Source: Halomonas jincaotanensis (GTDB lineage Bacteria > Pseudomonadota > Gammaproteobacteria > Pseudomonadales > Halomonadaceae). From it: a stretch of 64,000 bases of DNA. The notes beneath the pieces are model-generated. The model did no database searches, was not told the DNA's origin, and worked only from the letters and a program-made list of their open reading frames with translations. This document shows positions 1-10,736 of the stretch, piece after piece. How positions within the stretch are numbered: position 1 is the stretch's first letter; each line of letters opens with the position of its first letter. The translations under genes were made by a program, and so were the position numbers. The stretch lies in NCBI RefSeq assembly GCF_018448785.1, contig NZ_JAHCLU010000015.1, positions 1-64,000 of the forward strand. The letters are read 5' to 3'.

Positions 1-57
1 GCTGACGGTGGCGGCGAAAACACCGCCGATGCCTTACCGGCTCCTGAAGCTGGCTGA
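1..57 (+). CDS. C-terminal end of an upstream gene (partial)
   Basis: Reading from base 1 in frame 1 gives 18 codons (start not in the window) ending in TGA at 55-57, encoding an Ala/Gly/Pro-rich tail. The next gene starts 37 bases later on the same strand, so the two are probably cotranscribed. The fragment is too short to identify. Relatives of the downstream protease often sit beside an ATP-grasp (RimK-like) ligase or a transglutaminase-like membrane protein, so one of these is a guess only. Confidence 0.4.
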   Translation, partial: ADGGGENTADALPAPEAG

Positions 58-94
58 GCCATATACGTAATCAGGAAAAGATTTGGAGAACGAC

Positions 95-640
95 ATGACC
101 GGTATACGACGCTTCATGACCGCCGCCCTGCTGCTGGTCGCTGCCTTTCCGGTCTCGGCCGAACAGGACGAAAACGTCTTCGGCTGGGTGGAGAAGGCGA
201 CCCTGGAACCCTGGGGCGTAGAAGTGAAGGCCAAGCTCGACAGTGGTGCCCTGACCTCATCACTGGATGCCCGCGACATCGAGCGCTACGAGAAGGAGGG
301 TGAAGAGTGGGTGCGCTTTCGCTTGAAGCTCGAAGATACGGGAAGTGGCGAGGAGTTCACCGAGCGCATGGAGCTGCCGATCTATCGCAGCATCCGCCTG
401 CGTGGCGCCGGTGGCACCGACCGGCGTCCGGTGGTGCTGATGAATGTCTGCCTGGGCGACACCGTCTACGAGGAGCAGTTCAGCCTGCGTGATCGCGAGG
501 AAATGTTCTATCCGCTGCTGCTCGGACGCCGCTCCATCGGCCATCTCGGCATGCTGGATGTACGCGAGACGTTTCTCAACGAGCCCGTCTGCGACGACGA
601 TTCGCGTTTTGTGCCTCACGAGCCGTCGGAAGAGGACTGA
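95..640 (+). CDS. Retropepsin-like ATP-dependent zinc protease family protein (RimB-like)
   Basis: The product of about 181 aa belongs to the 'putative ATP-dependent zinc protease' (PF05618) family, whose members have an aspartic retropepsin fold and include RimB. The N-terminus is a cleavable signal peptide (hydrophobic residues 8-20, ending VSA|EQ), so it acts in the periplasm. The family hallmark AKLDSGALTSSLDA (about residues 47-60) carries the catalytic Asp, and LLLGRRSIGHLGMLDV lies near the C-terminus. I chose ATG 95 because GGAGA lies 5-9 bases upstream; the TTG at 83 overlaps that Shine-Dalgarno. It follows a partial gene by 37 bases, probably in one operon. Confidence 0.75.
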   Translation: MTGIRRFMTAALLLVAAFPVSAEQDENVFGWVEKATLEPWGVEVKAKLDSGALTSSLDARDIERYEKEGEEWVRFRLKLEDTGSGEEFTERMELPIYRSIRLRGAGGTDRRPVVLMNVCLGDTVYEEQFSLRDREEMFYPLLLGRRSIGHLGMLDVRETFLNEPVCDDDSRFVPHEPSEED

Positions 641-685
641 GCGTTGTCTGTTCCTTCAGGCCAATTTCTCCAGGATCAGTGCTTT

Positions 686-715
686 AGCGTTAGTCTCTTG
701 AGCGTTAGTCTCTTG
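686..715. repeat. Two tandem copies of a 15-bp repeat
   Basis: AGCGTTAGTCTCTTG occurs twice head to tail between the end of the protease gene and the end of rsmE. The function is unknown; it may be a local slippage duplication. Confidence 0.8.
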
Positions 716-726
716 AGTCAGTGATT

Positions 727-1440
727 TCAGAAAATGCGCGCCAGTAACGCCGTCACGGCAGTTTCCACGCGCAGGATCCGCGGTCCCAGATGAATGCCTT
801 CACAGCCCGCGGCCAGCAGCTTTTCTATCTCCCAGTCAATGAAGCCACCTTCCGGGCCGACCAGCAGCAGGGTCGGCGCCGTCAGGTCGCGTGGGCAGGC
901 GTGGGGCATGCCGGGGTGCGCCACCAGGCCTCGATGCTTTTCCAGCAAGGCGGGCAGGATATCCTCGACGAAGGGACGAAAGCCCTTGGCCAGGCGGACG
1001 TCGGGCAGGTGAGTATCGCGTGCCTGTTCCAGGCCAAGCACCAGATGGTGTCGGATCTTGTCGGCGGTGAGCTCGGGCGACTGCCAGTAGCTCTTTTCAA
1101 CGCGGCGGCAGTGCAGCAGGGTGATATGCTTCACGCCGAGTGCCGTGACGTGCTCAAGGCTGCGCGCCAGCATGCGCGGGCGTGGCAGGGCGAGGACCAG
1201 GTGCACGGGCAAGGCCGGCGGTGGTGCCTGGTCAAAGTCGTCGAGGGCAAAGCATGCCTCCCGGGCGTCCAGTGACAGCAGTTCGCCGTGGCCGATGCGC
1301 CCACCTTCGGTGCCTAGCACGAGCCGGTCGCCGCAGCGGGCGCGGTGTACCCGGCGGAGATGGTCGAGACGACGCGGGTCGCGTACCCGGGCGAAGCCCT
1401 CCGCGTCGAGGTCGTCTGGCGAAAGCAGGATCAGGTTCAT
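727..1440 (-). CDS. rsmE: 16S rRNA (uracil1498-N3)-methyltransferase
   Basis: This 237-aa cytoplasmic SPOUT-class enzyme methylates N3 of U1498 in 16S rRNA using SAM. The N-terminal PUA-like part (about residues 1-70) contains RRLDHLRRVHRARCGD, and the C-terminal knotted domain carries the SAM-loop motifs LLVGPEGG (about 192-199) and LGPRILRVETA (about 216-226). The start at 1440 gives MNLILL, the usual N-terminus; the frame stays open upstream to 1491 without family similarity. The gene converges on the protease gene and diverges from phaR. Confidence 0.93.
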   Translation of the reverse strand: MNLILLSPDDLDAEGFARVRDPRRLDHLRRVHRARCGDRLVLGTEGGRIGHGELLSLDAREACFALDDFDQAPPPALPVHLVLALPRPRMLARSLEHVTALGVKHITLLHCRRVEKSYWQSPELTADKIRHHLVLGLEQARDTHLPDVRLAKGFRPFVEDILPALLEKHRGLVAHPGMPHACPRDLTAPTLLLVGPEGGFIDWEIEKLLAAGCEGIHLGPRILRVETAVTALLARIF

Positions 1441-1540
1441 TGTGCCTCGTGATGCCGGTTTGCCTTGCATGGTGCGTGTCGCAGTGCACAATACCCGTTA
1501 AGGGGGCAATCGCCCACTTGCCATAATAAGGAGCAGCGCC

Positions 1541-2056
1541 GTGCGCGTGATTCGCAAGTATGCCAACCGCAGGCTCTATGATACCGAACAGAGCCGCTAC
1601 GTGACCCTGGAGGATCTGCGTGGCCTGATTCTCGAACAAGTCCCGTTTCGGGTCGAGGATGCCAAGAGCGGCGAGGATCTGACCCGCACCATCCTGCTGT
1701 CGATCATCATCGAGCAGGAGCAGGCCGACGGCGATTCCGAGGTGTTCTCCAACGACCTGTTGGCGCAGTTCATCCGTGTCTACGACATGGCGCAACCGTT
1801 GCCGCTGGCTCGCTACCTGGAGCAGGGCACACGGCTGATGATGGAGCAGCAGCAGCGCATGCAGGACCGGTGGCAGCAGGCGATGCGCCATTCGCCGATG
1901 GAATTGATGCGTGAGCTGGCGGAGGAGAACATGCGCTTCTGGCAGAACACCATCACCCAGGCCGGCAAGGATGAAGCCGACAAGAATGAAGCCGACAAGA
2001 ATGAAGCCGGAGAGGAAGATGAGCAAAAAGAGGCGTCGGACGACAAGAAGCGCTAG
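1541..2056 (+). CDS. phaR: Polyhydroxyalkanoate synthesis repressor PhaR
   Basis: The 171-aa protein begins with the PHB/PHA accumulation DNA-binding domain (RKYANRRLYDTEQSRYVTL, residues 4-22) followed by the PHB-accumulation region (about 30-110). PhaR binds DNA and nascent PHA granules and represses phasin and PHA genes until polymer is made. The start is GTG 1541, preceded by AAGGAG at about 1528-1533. Residues after 140 are a highly charged tail built from tandem DEADKNEADKNEA repeats. A phasin gene, a likely target, lies at 17553 in this window; no PHA synthase is seen here. Confidence 0.88.
   Translation: MRVIRKYANRRLYDTEQSRYVTLEDLRGLILEQVPFRVEDAKSGEDLTRTILLSIIIEQEQADGDSEVFSNDLLAQFIRVYDMAQPLPLARYLEQGTRLMMEQQQRMQDRWQQAMRHSPMELMRELAEENMRFWQNTITQAGKDEADKNEADKNEAGEEDEQKEASDDKKR
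1971..2009 (+). repeat. 15-bp in-frame tandem repeat in the 3' end of phaR
   Basis: ATGAAGCCGACAAGA is present twice in full and once in part, encoding an acidic/basic EADKN repeat in the PhaR tail. Because the unit is a multiple of three, copy-number change would keep the frame. Confidence 0.8.
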
Positions 2057-2153
2057 TGGCGGAAGGGACACCCAAGACGGTACGCGCAAGGACGGTCGTG
2101 ACGACTTTCTGACATAATGGCGCGATGTTACGAGAGGCCAAAGGGTTGAAGGG

Positions 2154-3440
2154 ATGAAGGTGCTGATCATCGGCGGCGGTGGCCGCGAACACGCGTTGGC
2201 CTGGAAGGTCGCGCAGTCAATCGAGGTGGAGACTGTCTACGTGGCACCGGGCAATGCCGGTACCGCCGGCGAGCCGAACGTGGAAAACGTGGCGGTCGGT
2301 ATCGACGACCTCGAGGGCCTGTTGGCGTTCGCCCACGATCGTGAGGTAGCGCTGACCATCGTCGGCCCCGAGGCACCGCTGGTCGAGGGTGTCGTCGATC
2401 GCTTCCGTGCCGCTGGACTCGCCATCTTCGGCCCGACGCAGGCGGCTGCACAACTCGAGGGTTCCAAGGCCTTCACCAAGGATTTTCTCGCCCGCCACGC
2501 CATCCCCAGCGCCGACTATCGTACCTTCACCGCCGTGGAGGCGGCCCTCGCCTACCTGGCCGAGCAGGGCGCTCCCATCGTCATAAAGGCCGACGGCCTG
2601 GCTGCCGGTAAGGGCGTGATTGTGGCCATGACCGACGAGGAGGCTACGGCGGCGGTTCGTGACATGCTCGAGGCCAATGCCTTCGGCAATGCCGGCGCGC
2701 GGGTGGTGATCGAGGACTTCCTCGAGGGCGAAGAGGCGAGCTTCATCGTCATGGTCGACGGCGAAAACGTCTTGCCGATGGTCACCAGTCAGGATCACAA
2801 GCGGGTCGGTGATGGCGATACCGGGCCCAACACAGGCGGCATGGGTGCCTACTCGCCGGCGCCGGTGGTGACCGATGAAGTCCATGCGCGCATCATGGAA
2901 CGAGTCATTCTGCCTACCGTGCGGGGTATGGCCGAAGAGGGTCATCCCTACACCGGTTTTCTGTACGCCGGCCTGATGATCGACGCTGCCGGCAACCCCA
3001 GGGTGATCGAGTACAACTGCCGCTTTGGCGACCCCGAAACCCAGCCGATCATGCTGCGCCTTCACTCGGATCTCGCCGAACTGTGCCTGGCCGGCACACG
3101 GGGGGAACTCGCCGGCAAGGTGTGTGAGTGGGACCCGCGTGCTGCTGTGGGTGTAGTGATGGCGGCCGGGGGCTATCCCGGTCGCTATCGTAAGGCCGAC
3201 GCCATCGAAGGGCTCGACGCCGCAGACGCGACTGGCTGCAAGGTCTTTCACGCCGGCACCGCCGGGCAAGCAGGGCGGGTCGTTACCGCCGGGGGTCGAG
3301 TGCTCTGTGTGACTGCCCTGGGTGAGACGGTCGGCGAGGCGCGTGATCTGGCCTACCGGGGAGTGGCGAAGATTCACTGGCCACAAGCCCTCTTTCGTCA
3401 CGATATCGCTCACCGTGCCATCGCCCGCGAGCGGGGCTGA
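2154..3440 (+). CDS. purD: Phosphoribosylamine-glycine ligase (GAR synthetase)
   Basis: The 428-aa ATP-grasp enzyme joins glycine to 5-phosphoribosylamine in purine synthesis. It has the N-terminal GGGGREHALAWK motif (residues 6-17), the ATP-grasp segment VIKADGLAAGKGVIVA, the metal-binding DHKRVGDGDTGPNTGGMGAYSP region, and RVIEYNCRFGDPETQ near residue 290. Length and start match the family. It lies 97 bases after phaR and 10 bases before a thioesterase gene. purH, the common neighbour elsewhere, is not present. Confidence 0.96.
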   Translation: MKVLIIGGGGREHALAWKVAQSIEVETVYVAPGNAGTAGEPNVENVAVGIDDLEGLLAFAHDREVALTIVGPEAPLVEGVVDRFRAAGLAIFGPTQAAAQLEGSKAFTKDFLARHAIPSADYRTFTAVEAALAYLAEQGAPIVIKADGLAAGKGVIVAMTDEEATAAVRDMLEANAFGNAGARVVIEDFLEGEEASFIVMVDGENVLPMVTSQDHKRVGDGDTGPNTGGMGAYSPAPVVTDEVHARIMERVILPTVRGMAEEGHPYTGFLYAGLMIDAAGNPRVIEYNCRFGDPETQPIMLRLHSDLAELCLAGTRGELAGKVCEWDPRAAVGVVMAAGGYPGRYRKADAIEGLDAADATGCKVFHAGTAGQAGRVVTAGGRVLCVTALGETVGEARDLAYRGVAKIHWPQALFRHDIAHRAIARERG

Positions 3441-3450
3441 AGGAGCGAGC

Positions 3451-3891
3451 ATGGAACGTGTCAGACTGCAATTCCCCGAGGCTGATCTGGTGCACCGCCA
3501 TCCGCTGACGGTCCGCATTACCGACATGAACTACGGTCGTCATCTCGGGCATGATGCCCTGGTATCGTTGCTTCACGAGGCCCGTACTCATGCCCTGAGG
3601 TCGTTGGACCTCAGCGAGGCGGACCTGGGTGGCCATGCCAGCGTGGTGGCTGATCTGGCCGTGCAGTTCCAGGCCGAGGCTCGCTGGCCCGATGCGCTAG
3701 TGGTGGAAACCGCCCTTCCGGCGCCCCGCGGAAAGGCGATCGCTGCCTACCATCGTGTGCTGCGCGAGGATGACGGCCGCATCGTGGCCACGGCCCGGCT
3801 CAACCTCTTGCTGCTGGACTCCGTCAGCGGTCGTCCGGCAGTGGTGCCCGACGCCTTGAGCCAGGCGATCACTCGGGCGGGAGGCGTCTGA
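3451..3891 (+). CDS. Acyl-CoA thioesterase, 4HBT hot-dog family
   Basis: The 146-aa protein has the features of hot-dog thioesterases: the start of the first strand plus catalytic region reads RITDMNYGRHLGHDALVSLLHEAR (split here as RITDMNYGRHLG and HDALVSLLHEAR, residues 22-45). It probably hydrolyses an acyl-CoA in the cytoplasm; the substrate is not evident. The start ATG 3451 follows GGAG by 5 bases; the frame remains open upstream into purD but lacks similarity there. The stop overlaps the start of the next gene by one base (TGATG), implying translational coupling. Confidence 0.75.
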   Translation: MERVRLQFPEADLVHRHPLTVRITDMNYGRHLGHDALVSLLHEARTHALRSLDLSEADLGGHASVVADLAVQFQAEARWPDALVVETALPAPRGKAIAAYHRVLREDDGRIVATARLNLLLLDSVSGRPAVVPDALSQAITRAGGV

Positions 3892-4763
3892 TGTCGAGAG
3901 AATATCCGATCATTGCTGTAACCGGCTCGTCGGGTGCCGGCACCACGACGGTCAAGCGTACCTTCGAGCGGATGTTCGCCCGCGAGGACGTCCATGCCGC
4001 CTTCGTCGATGGCGATGCCTTCCATCGCTACAACCGAGAAGAGCTGGCGCGGATATTTCGCGAGGAGCCCGAGCGCAAGGATGAGCTATCGCACTTCGCC
4101 GTGGAGGCTAATCTGCTCGAGGAGTTAGAGGCGATGTTTCTCGAGTATGGCGAGCACGGCAGCGGCACCTATCGCCACTATATCCATGCCGAAGACAAGC
4201 AGATGATCGAGGCCGGCTACCGGGTGGGGACCTTCACCGAGTGGCAAGCGCTGCCGTACGGCACCGATCTGCTGTTCTACGAAGGGTTGCACGGTGGCCT
4301 GGTGACCGCTGAGCACGATATTGCCCGTCATGTGGACCTGCTGGTCGGCGTTGCGCCGACCATGAATCTGGAATGGATCCAGAAGATCGACCGCGACATC
4401 AAGATGCGGGGTTACTCCCAGGAGGCGGTGATCGATACAATCCTGGGGCGCATGGACGACTACGTGCACTACATCCAGCCTCAGTTCTCGCGTACCCACA
4501 TCAACTTTCAAAGGGTGCCCACGGTCGATACATCCAACCCCTTCGAGGTCCAGGATATTCCTACCGATGCCGAGTCCTTCGTGGTGATTCGCTTTCGTGA
4601 TCCTGCCACGGTGGACTTTCCCTACCTGCTGGCGATGATCCAGGATGCCTTCATGAGCCGGCCGCACACCTTGGTCGTACCGGGGTCGCGGCTGTCCCTG
4701 GCCATGGAATTGATTCTGGGCCCGCTGGTGCGTCATCTCTTGAGCCAGCGACGCTTTCGCTGA
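3891..4763 (+). CDS. prkB: Phosphoribulokinase (PrkB-type)
   Basis: The 290-aa P-loop kinase has GSSGAGTTT (residues 11-19), FVDGDAFHRYNREE (Walker-B-like and sugar-phosphate binding, about 43-56) and the proteobacterial PRK signature FYEGLHGG. It is close in length and motif content to PrkB proteins of non-autotrophic gammaproteobacteria such as E. coli, whose physiological role is unsettled. No RuBisCO or other Calvin-cycle gene is in the window, so a carbon-fixation role cannot be inferred. It is coupled to the upstream thioesterase by a one-base overlap. Confidence 0.85.
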   Translation: MSREYPIIAVTGSSGAGTTTVKRTFERMFAREDVHAAFVDGDAFHRYNREELARIFREEPERKDELSHFAVEANLLEELEAMFLEYGEHGSGTYRHYIHAEDKQMIEAGYRVGTFTEWQALPYGTDLLFYEGLHGGLVTAEHDIARHVDLLVGVAPTMNLEWIQKIDRDIKMRGYSQEAVIDTILGRMDDYVHYIQPQFSRTHINFQRVPTVDTSNPFEVQDIPTDAESFVVIRFRDPATVDFPYLLAMIQDAFMSRPHTLVVPGSRLSLAMELILGPLVRHLLSQRRFR

Positions 4764-4799
4764 CATGCCATTGCCTGGATATTCCGAGGAGACTCGACC

Positions 4800-5141
4800 A
4801 TGGATTGCTTGTTCTGCAAGATCATCAACCGCGAGATACCCGCCGACATCGTCTTTGAAGACGACGAGGTGCTGGCGTTCAACGATATCAATTCGCAGGC
4901 GCCGACCCATCAGCTGATCGTGCCCAAACAGCATATCGCTACCCTCAACGACATCGAGGAAAACGATCTGGCGCTGGTCGGCCGGCTAACCGCTACCGCC
5001 GCCAAGCTGGCCAAGCAGCAGGGCTTTGCCGATGATGGCTATCGGGTGGTCATGAACTGCAACGATGACGGTGGTCAGACGGTCTATCATATCCACATGC
5101 ATCTGATGGGCGGTCGGCGCTTCACCTGGCCGGCCGGATAA
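4800..5141 (+). CDS. hinT: HIT family nucleotide hydrolase (HinT-like)
   Basis: The 113-aa histidine triad protein begins CLFCKIINREIPADIVFEDD and carries the triad HIHMHLMGG (about residues 98-106) that supplies the nucleophilic His in purine nucleoside phosphoramidate hydrolysis. The full length is typical of HinT. GAGGAG lies 8 bases upstream of the ATG. It sits between the prkB-like gene and coq7; no functional link is obvious. Confidence 0.9.
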   Translation: MDCLFCKIINREIPADIVFEDDEVLAFNDINSQAPTHQLIVPKQHIATLNDIEENDLALVGRLTATAAKLAKQQGFADDGYRVVMNCNDDGGQTVYHIHMHLMGGRRFTWPAG

Positions 5142-5161
5142 CGGGCATTCGTGAGGTCTCT

Positions 5162-5809
5162 ATGACGCGCAAGTTCTCCCGTGCCGACAGCCTGGTCCAC
5201 CGGTTCGATGCCGCCCTGCGCACCCTGGTGCCCGGCGCAGCGCCAGCTTCACGTGCTTCGCCCGCCTCTCGTGAGGTTCGGGACAGCCCGATGGATGCCG
5301 AGGAACGTCGTCACGCGGCAGGTCTGGTGCGAATCCATCATGCCGGCGCACTGGGCGCCCAGGCGCTTTATCAGGGACAGGGACTCACCGCAGGGCTGTC
5401 AGAGCGGCGTGGGCGTGAGGAAGAGGCCGCCCGGGATGAGGCAGGCCAACATTTGGCCTGGTGTGATGCTCGCCTGGACGAACTGAATGACCGCACGAGC
5501 CGTCTGACCCCGTTTATCTACATCGCCTCCTTCGGCCTCGGCGCCGCGGCGGGTGTGGCAGGTCATCGCGTCAGTCTGGGTATGGCCGCGGCCACCGAGG
5601 AACAGCTGGGCAAACTGTTGGATCAACATCTGGAGAGGCTGCCGCGTGGCGATCAGCGTTCTCGCGCCGTGCTGTGCCAGATGCGAATCGATGAGGCACA
5701 TCACGTCCAGTTGGCTCTGGAGGCCGGCGCCGTGCGCTTCCCGGGAGCGGTGAAGGCCGGCATGTCGCTGATGACCAACGCCATGGCCTGTAGCGTCTAT
5801 CGGCTTTGA
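5162..5809 (+). CDS. coq7: 3-demethoxyubiquinol 3-hydroxylase Coq7
   Basis: The 215-aa membrane-associated di-iron enzyme performs the penultimate hydroxylation in ubiquinone synthesis. The two halves of the ferritin-like bundle are visible: a first ExxH-type segment (EEEAARDEAGQHLAWC, about residues 82-97) and the second (RIDEAHHVQLALEAG, about 177-191), preceded by HHAGALGAQALYQGQ. The N-terminal extension of about 40 residues is normal for the Pseudomonas-type protein. It lies 20 bases downstream of hinT. Confidence 0.92.
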   Translation: MTRKFSRADSLVHRFDAALRTLVPGAAPASRASPASREVRDSPMDAEERRHAAGLVRIHHAGALGAQALYQGQGLTAGLSERRGREEEAARDEAGQHLAWCDARLDELNDRTSRLTPFIYIASFGLGAAAGVAGHRVSLGMAAATEEQLGKLLDQHLERLPRGDQRSRAVLCQMRIDEAHHVQLALEAGAVRFPGAVKAGMSLMTNAMACSVYRL

Positions 5810-5834
5810 GCCGCGACTTCGCGCGTCCTGCGTC

Positions 5835-6272
5835 TTAGCCCTCGACGTTTCCTTGGCCCTCGTCGATAGAGAAGGAGTGGCTGATCTCGACCCCCCCCTT
5901 GCCGAGCATGATCGAGGCACTGCAGTACTTGTCGGCGGAGAGCTCCACTGCCCGCGCCACCTGCTTTTCCTTCAAGCCGTTGCCGCTGACGGTGAAATGC
6001 ACGTGAATCCGCGTGAAGACGCTCGGTACGCTGTCGGCGCGTTCGGCCTCGACCTCGGCCACACAATCGCTGACCGGGGCGCGGGACTTCTCGAGAATTT
6101 CCAGAACATCGAATGACGTGCAGGCGCCGAGTCCCATCAGCAGCATTTCCATGGGCCGCGGGCCGGTATCACGGCCGCCATGATCGGGGGGGCCGTCGAT
6201 CACCACGCTATGCCCGCTTCCGGATTCGGCGACGAACTGACGACCATCGGTCCATTTGACGCTGGCTTTCAT
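5835..6272 (-). CDS. OsmC family protein (YhfA-like)
   Basis: The 145-aa protein has the OsmC/Ohr fold signature: RPMEMLLMGLGACTSFDVLEIL (shown as RPMEMLLMGLGACTSF, about residues 39-54) with the first redox Cys, and ADKYCSASIMLGKG with the second, about 65 residues later. Proteins of this family reduce organic hydroperoxides with paired cysteines; the YhfA subgroup has no proven substrate. GAAGGAAG precedes the ATG at 6272. It converges with coq7 and is read towards it. Confidence 0.85.
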   Translation of the reverse strand: MKASVKWTDGRQFVAESGSGHSVVIDGPPDHGGRDTGPRPMEMLLMGLGACTSFDVLEILEKSRAPVSDCVAEVEAERADSVPSVFTRIHVHFTVSGNGLKEKQVARAVELSADKYCSASIMLGKGGVEISHSFSIDEGQGNVEG

Positions 6273-6341
6273 GGGATCGGCTTCCTTCGGTTGAATTCGA
6301 TGACGATAGGCCAGTCAGCATATCAGCTAGCGCGGCGGTGC

Positions 6342-8056
<1,715 letters not shown>

Positions 8057-8177
8057 CAGGCTCCAGGGTCGTGACGCAGGGGCGGTTGACGGTTCCGTGG
8101 CGTCCCCGCATGCTGATTTCCCGATCTCGCCGGCGGTGACAGGGCCGATGCCAGCGGGACAGGTCGGGCGCGGCCTG

Positions 8178-8183
8178 TATAAT
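8178..8183 (+). promoter_or_regulatory. Candidate -10 box of the lptD promoter
   Basis: A perfect TATAAT lies 32 bases before the lptD start in the amgK/lptD divergent gap. No good -35 match stands 16-18 bases upstream (GGGACA at 8156 is the nearest), so the assignment is tentative. Confidence 0.4.
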
Positions 8184-8215
8184 ACCGATTCATCTCGCCA
8201 AGGACATCGTGAAAC

Positions 8216-10660
8216 ATGGGCAAGCGACTCTCGTGGACGGCCTTGGCAGGCCTCGCCACTTCCGGACTGGTGAGCCTGCCGCTGTCGGCAGCGCCACCCG
8301 AGCCGTTGCCGGCCGATCAGCTCGATTGGCAACCGTGGGGAGGCGACCGTCCCGAGGGCGCGCTTTGCCGTGGCCGCTATGTGACACCGGGGTATCGCCT
8401 GCCGGCCCCGGCGGACGAAAGGGTCGCCAGCGAGGCCGACAGCGCCGATTACGGCGAGGATGGCGAAACCCTGCTGGCCGGCGAGGTGGTACTGCGTCGC
8501 GGTGACGCCCAGCTCGAGGCGCCGCGGATCCGCGTGCCCGGGACCCGCGAGACGGTCTTCGCCGAGGGTCCCCTGGCACTGCGCGACCGCGGCATTCTGG
8601 TGCGCGGGCAGTCCGCCGAGCTGTCCCTGAACAGCGATGCCGCGAGTATCGACAGCGCCCACTATGTTGCCCACGAGCAGCGCCTGCGTGGCGACGCCCA
8701 GCGCCTGGCGCGGCTCGAGGATGGCCGCTATCGCCTCACCGAGGCGAGCTTCACCACCTGCGATCCTGGCAATAACACCTGGCGTCTGGTGGGCAACGAT
8801 ATCCTGCTCGATCGTGAGACGGGGGTCGGCACCGCCAGGCATGCCCGGCTTGAGGTGGCCAAGGTGCCGGTATTCTACTGGCCCTGGTTGCGCTTTCCCA
8901 TTGACGAACGTCGCCAGAGCGGGTTTCTCTGGCCGGTGTTGGGCATCTCGCTTGACTCTGTGGATTATACACAGCCGTTCTACTGGAACATTGCCCCGAA
9001 TCGGGACGCCACCATCACCCCACGCTGGATATCGGAACGCGGTCTGCTATTGGGCGGTGAATATCGTTACCTGTACGAGGAAGATGCCGGTCAGATTGAG
9101 GGGGCCTATCTCGCCAGTGACGACGGCGGCCCTGACGATAACCGCTACGATGAGCCGCAGCGGTTCGAGGGCGAGGACCGTTGGTATGTGGATTACCGCC
9201 ATGCCGGGCGTTTCGATGCCCGTACCCGATACCGGTTGCGTTACGGGGCGGCCAGCGACGGGCGCTATTTCGACGACTTCGGCACCACTTTCGGCGAGCA
9301 AGAGACCTCCAATCTGCCGCGACTGGCCCAGATCGACCATCGCGGCGATGTCTGGCAGCTTCAGGCGCGGGCTCAGGGCTTCCAGCGTCTCGAGGATCCG
9401 CTGCTGGATCGCGAGAAACCCTTCTATCGCCTGCCCAGCCTGACGGCTAACGCCCGTTGGTCCCAGGACAGTGGCTTCTACCAGCAGTGGCGTTCCAACC
9501 TGACGTATTTCTGGCGTGATGTAGATGAAGCAGCGTTACCCAATAACGAGCGTTTCGATCGCGAGTCCGCCGTGGGCACTCGGCTGCATCTCTCGCCGGC
9601 CACGGGCTGGCGTTTCGATGAGACCTGGGGCCATCTGGAACCGCGGGTCGAGTGGCTGGCGACCGCCTACGACCTGGATTACGGCAATCGCGATACCGAC
9701 CGCGATACTACCCTGAATCGCAGCGTGCCGGTGAGCTCCATCGATGCCGGCCTGGCCTTCGAGCGCGAACTCGATCTTGGGGAGCGGAGCTATCGCCAGA
9801 CGCTGGAACCCCGCGTGAACTATGCCTACGTGCCGGCGCGCGACCAGAGCGAGTTCCCCGTTTTCGATACCGCCGAACAGCCCTTTTCCTGGAACCAGCT
9901 GTGGTCGCCGTATCGCTTTTCGGGGTCGGATCGTGTGGGCGATCTCAACCGGTTATCCCTGGGGGTCGATTCGCGCCTTCTGGAAGACGCCAGTGGACGC
10001 CAGCGCCTCGCCCTGGGTATCGGGCAGGCAATCTACTTCGAGGATCGCAATATCGACATGGCGGGCGACCCCGACACCTTGCCGCCCGAGAATCGCGATG
10101 AGGACTTCTACCGCGCCACCCGCGACCGATCACCGATCGTGACACGCCTTGACTGGCAGGTGACCGATCACTGGCGTTCGCGCTGGCAGTGGCTCTATGA
10201 CGATGACCGTGAGCGGACCGAGAGCACGTCACTGGCCGTGCAGTATCGCGCCGATGCCGGCCACGTACTGAACTTAGGCTACCGCTGGCAACTCGAAGGC
10301 TTCGACCCCGGCCTGCAAGATGAGGACGTGCTCACCTATAACCGCGAAGAGTACGACCTGTCGTTCGCCTGGAAGGCCAGCCGGCAGGTAGACCTGATCG
10401 GTCGCGTGCTCTACGACAACACCAACGACCGCGCCCTGGAGCAGTTGGCGGGTGTTCAGTGGAACGACTGCTGCTATGGTCTGCAGGTGGTGTGGCGCGA
10501 ATGGGTCGATGACCGTGATACCGCGAATACCATCGAGGACGATTTTGTCGACCGTGGTGTCTTCCTGCGCTTCGTGTTCAAGGGCCTGGGCGGGGTCGGC
10601 GGCGAAGCCGACAGTTACTTCGAGCAGGCCATTCCTGGCTATCGCGCCACGGCCTTGTGA
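8216..10660 (+). CDS. lptD: LPS-assembly protein LptD
   Basis: The 814-aa outer-membrane beta-barrel protein inserts lipopolysaccharide into the outer leaflet with LptE. It has a signal peptide (residues 1-25, ending LSA|AP), an OstA/jellyroll domain (about 60-200) and a large C-terminal barrel with alternating aromatic strands. The four cysteines that form the inter-domain disulfides in E. coli (C31, C173, C724, C725) have counterparts at C51, C182, C752 and C753. The start ATG 8216 gives a proper signal peptide. surA follows 76 bases downstream, as in relatives. Confidence 0.95.
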   Translation: MGKRLSWTALAGLATSGLVSLPLSAAPPEPLPADQLDWQPWGGDRPEGALCRGRYVTPGYRLPAPADERVASEADSADYGEDGETLLAGEVVLRRGDAQLEAPRIRVPGTRETVFAEGPLALRDRGILVRGQSAELSLNSDAASIDSAHYVAHEQRLRGDAQRLARLEDGRYRLTEASFTTCDPGNNTWRLVGNDILLDRETGVGTARHARLEVAKVPVFYWPWLRFPIDERRQSGFLWPVLGISLDSVDYTQPFYWNIAPNRDATITPRWISERGLLLGGEYRYLYEEDAGQIEGAYLASDDGGPDDNRYDEPQRFEGEDRWYVDYRHAGRFDARTRYRLRYGAASDGRYFDDFGTTFGEQETSNLPRLAQIDHRGDVWQLQARAQGFQRLEDPLLDREKPFYRLPSLTANARWSQDSGFYQQWRSNLTYFWRDVDEAALPNNERFDRESAVGTRLHLSPATGWRFDETWGHLEPRVEWLATAYDLDYGNRDTDRDTTLNRSVPVSSIDAGLAFERELDLGERSYRQTLEPRVNYAYVPARDQSEFPVFDTAEQPFSWNQLWSPYRFSGSDRVGDLNRLSLGVDSRLLEDASGRQRLALGIGQAIYFEDRNIDMAGDPDTLPPENRDEDFYRATRDRSPIVTRLDWQVTDHWRSRWQWLYDDDRERTESTSLAVQYRADAGHVLNLGYRWQLEGFDPGLQDEDVLTYNREEYDLSFAWKASRQVDLIGRVLYDNTNDRALEQLAGVQWNDCCYGLQVVWREWVDDRDTANTIEDDFVDRGVFLRFVFKGLGGVGGEADSYFEQAIPGYRATAL

Positions 10661-10736
10661 CGTGAGACGACGGTGGCCGATTCAATGACAGATCGATGCA
10701 ATTGACTAGCACGATTCAATGAGAGGAACCAACGCT

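Noticed and set aside
2217..3527. A 436-codon open frame antisense to purD
   Set aside because: purD is unambiguous on the plus strand.
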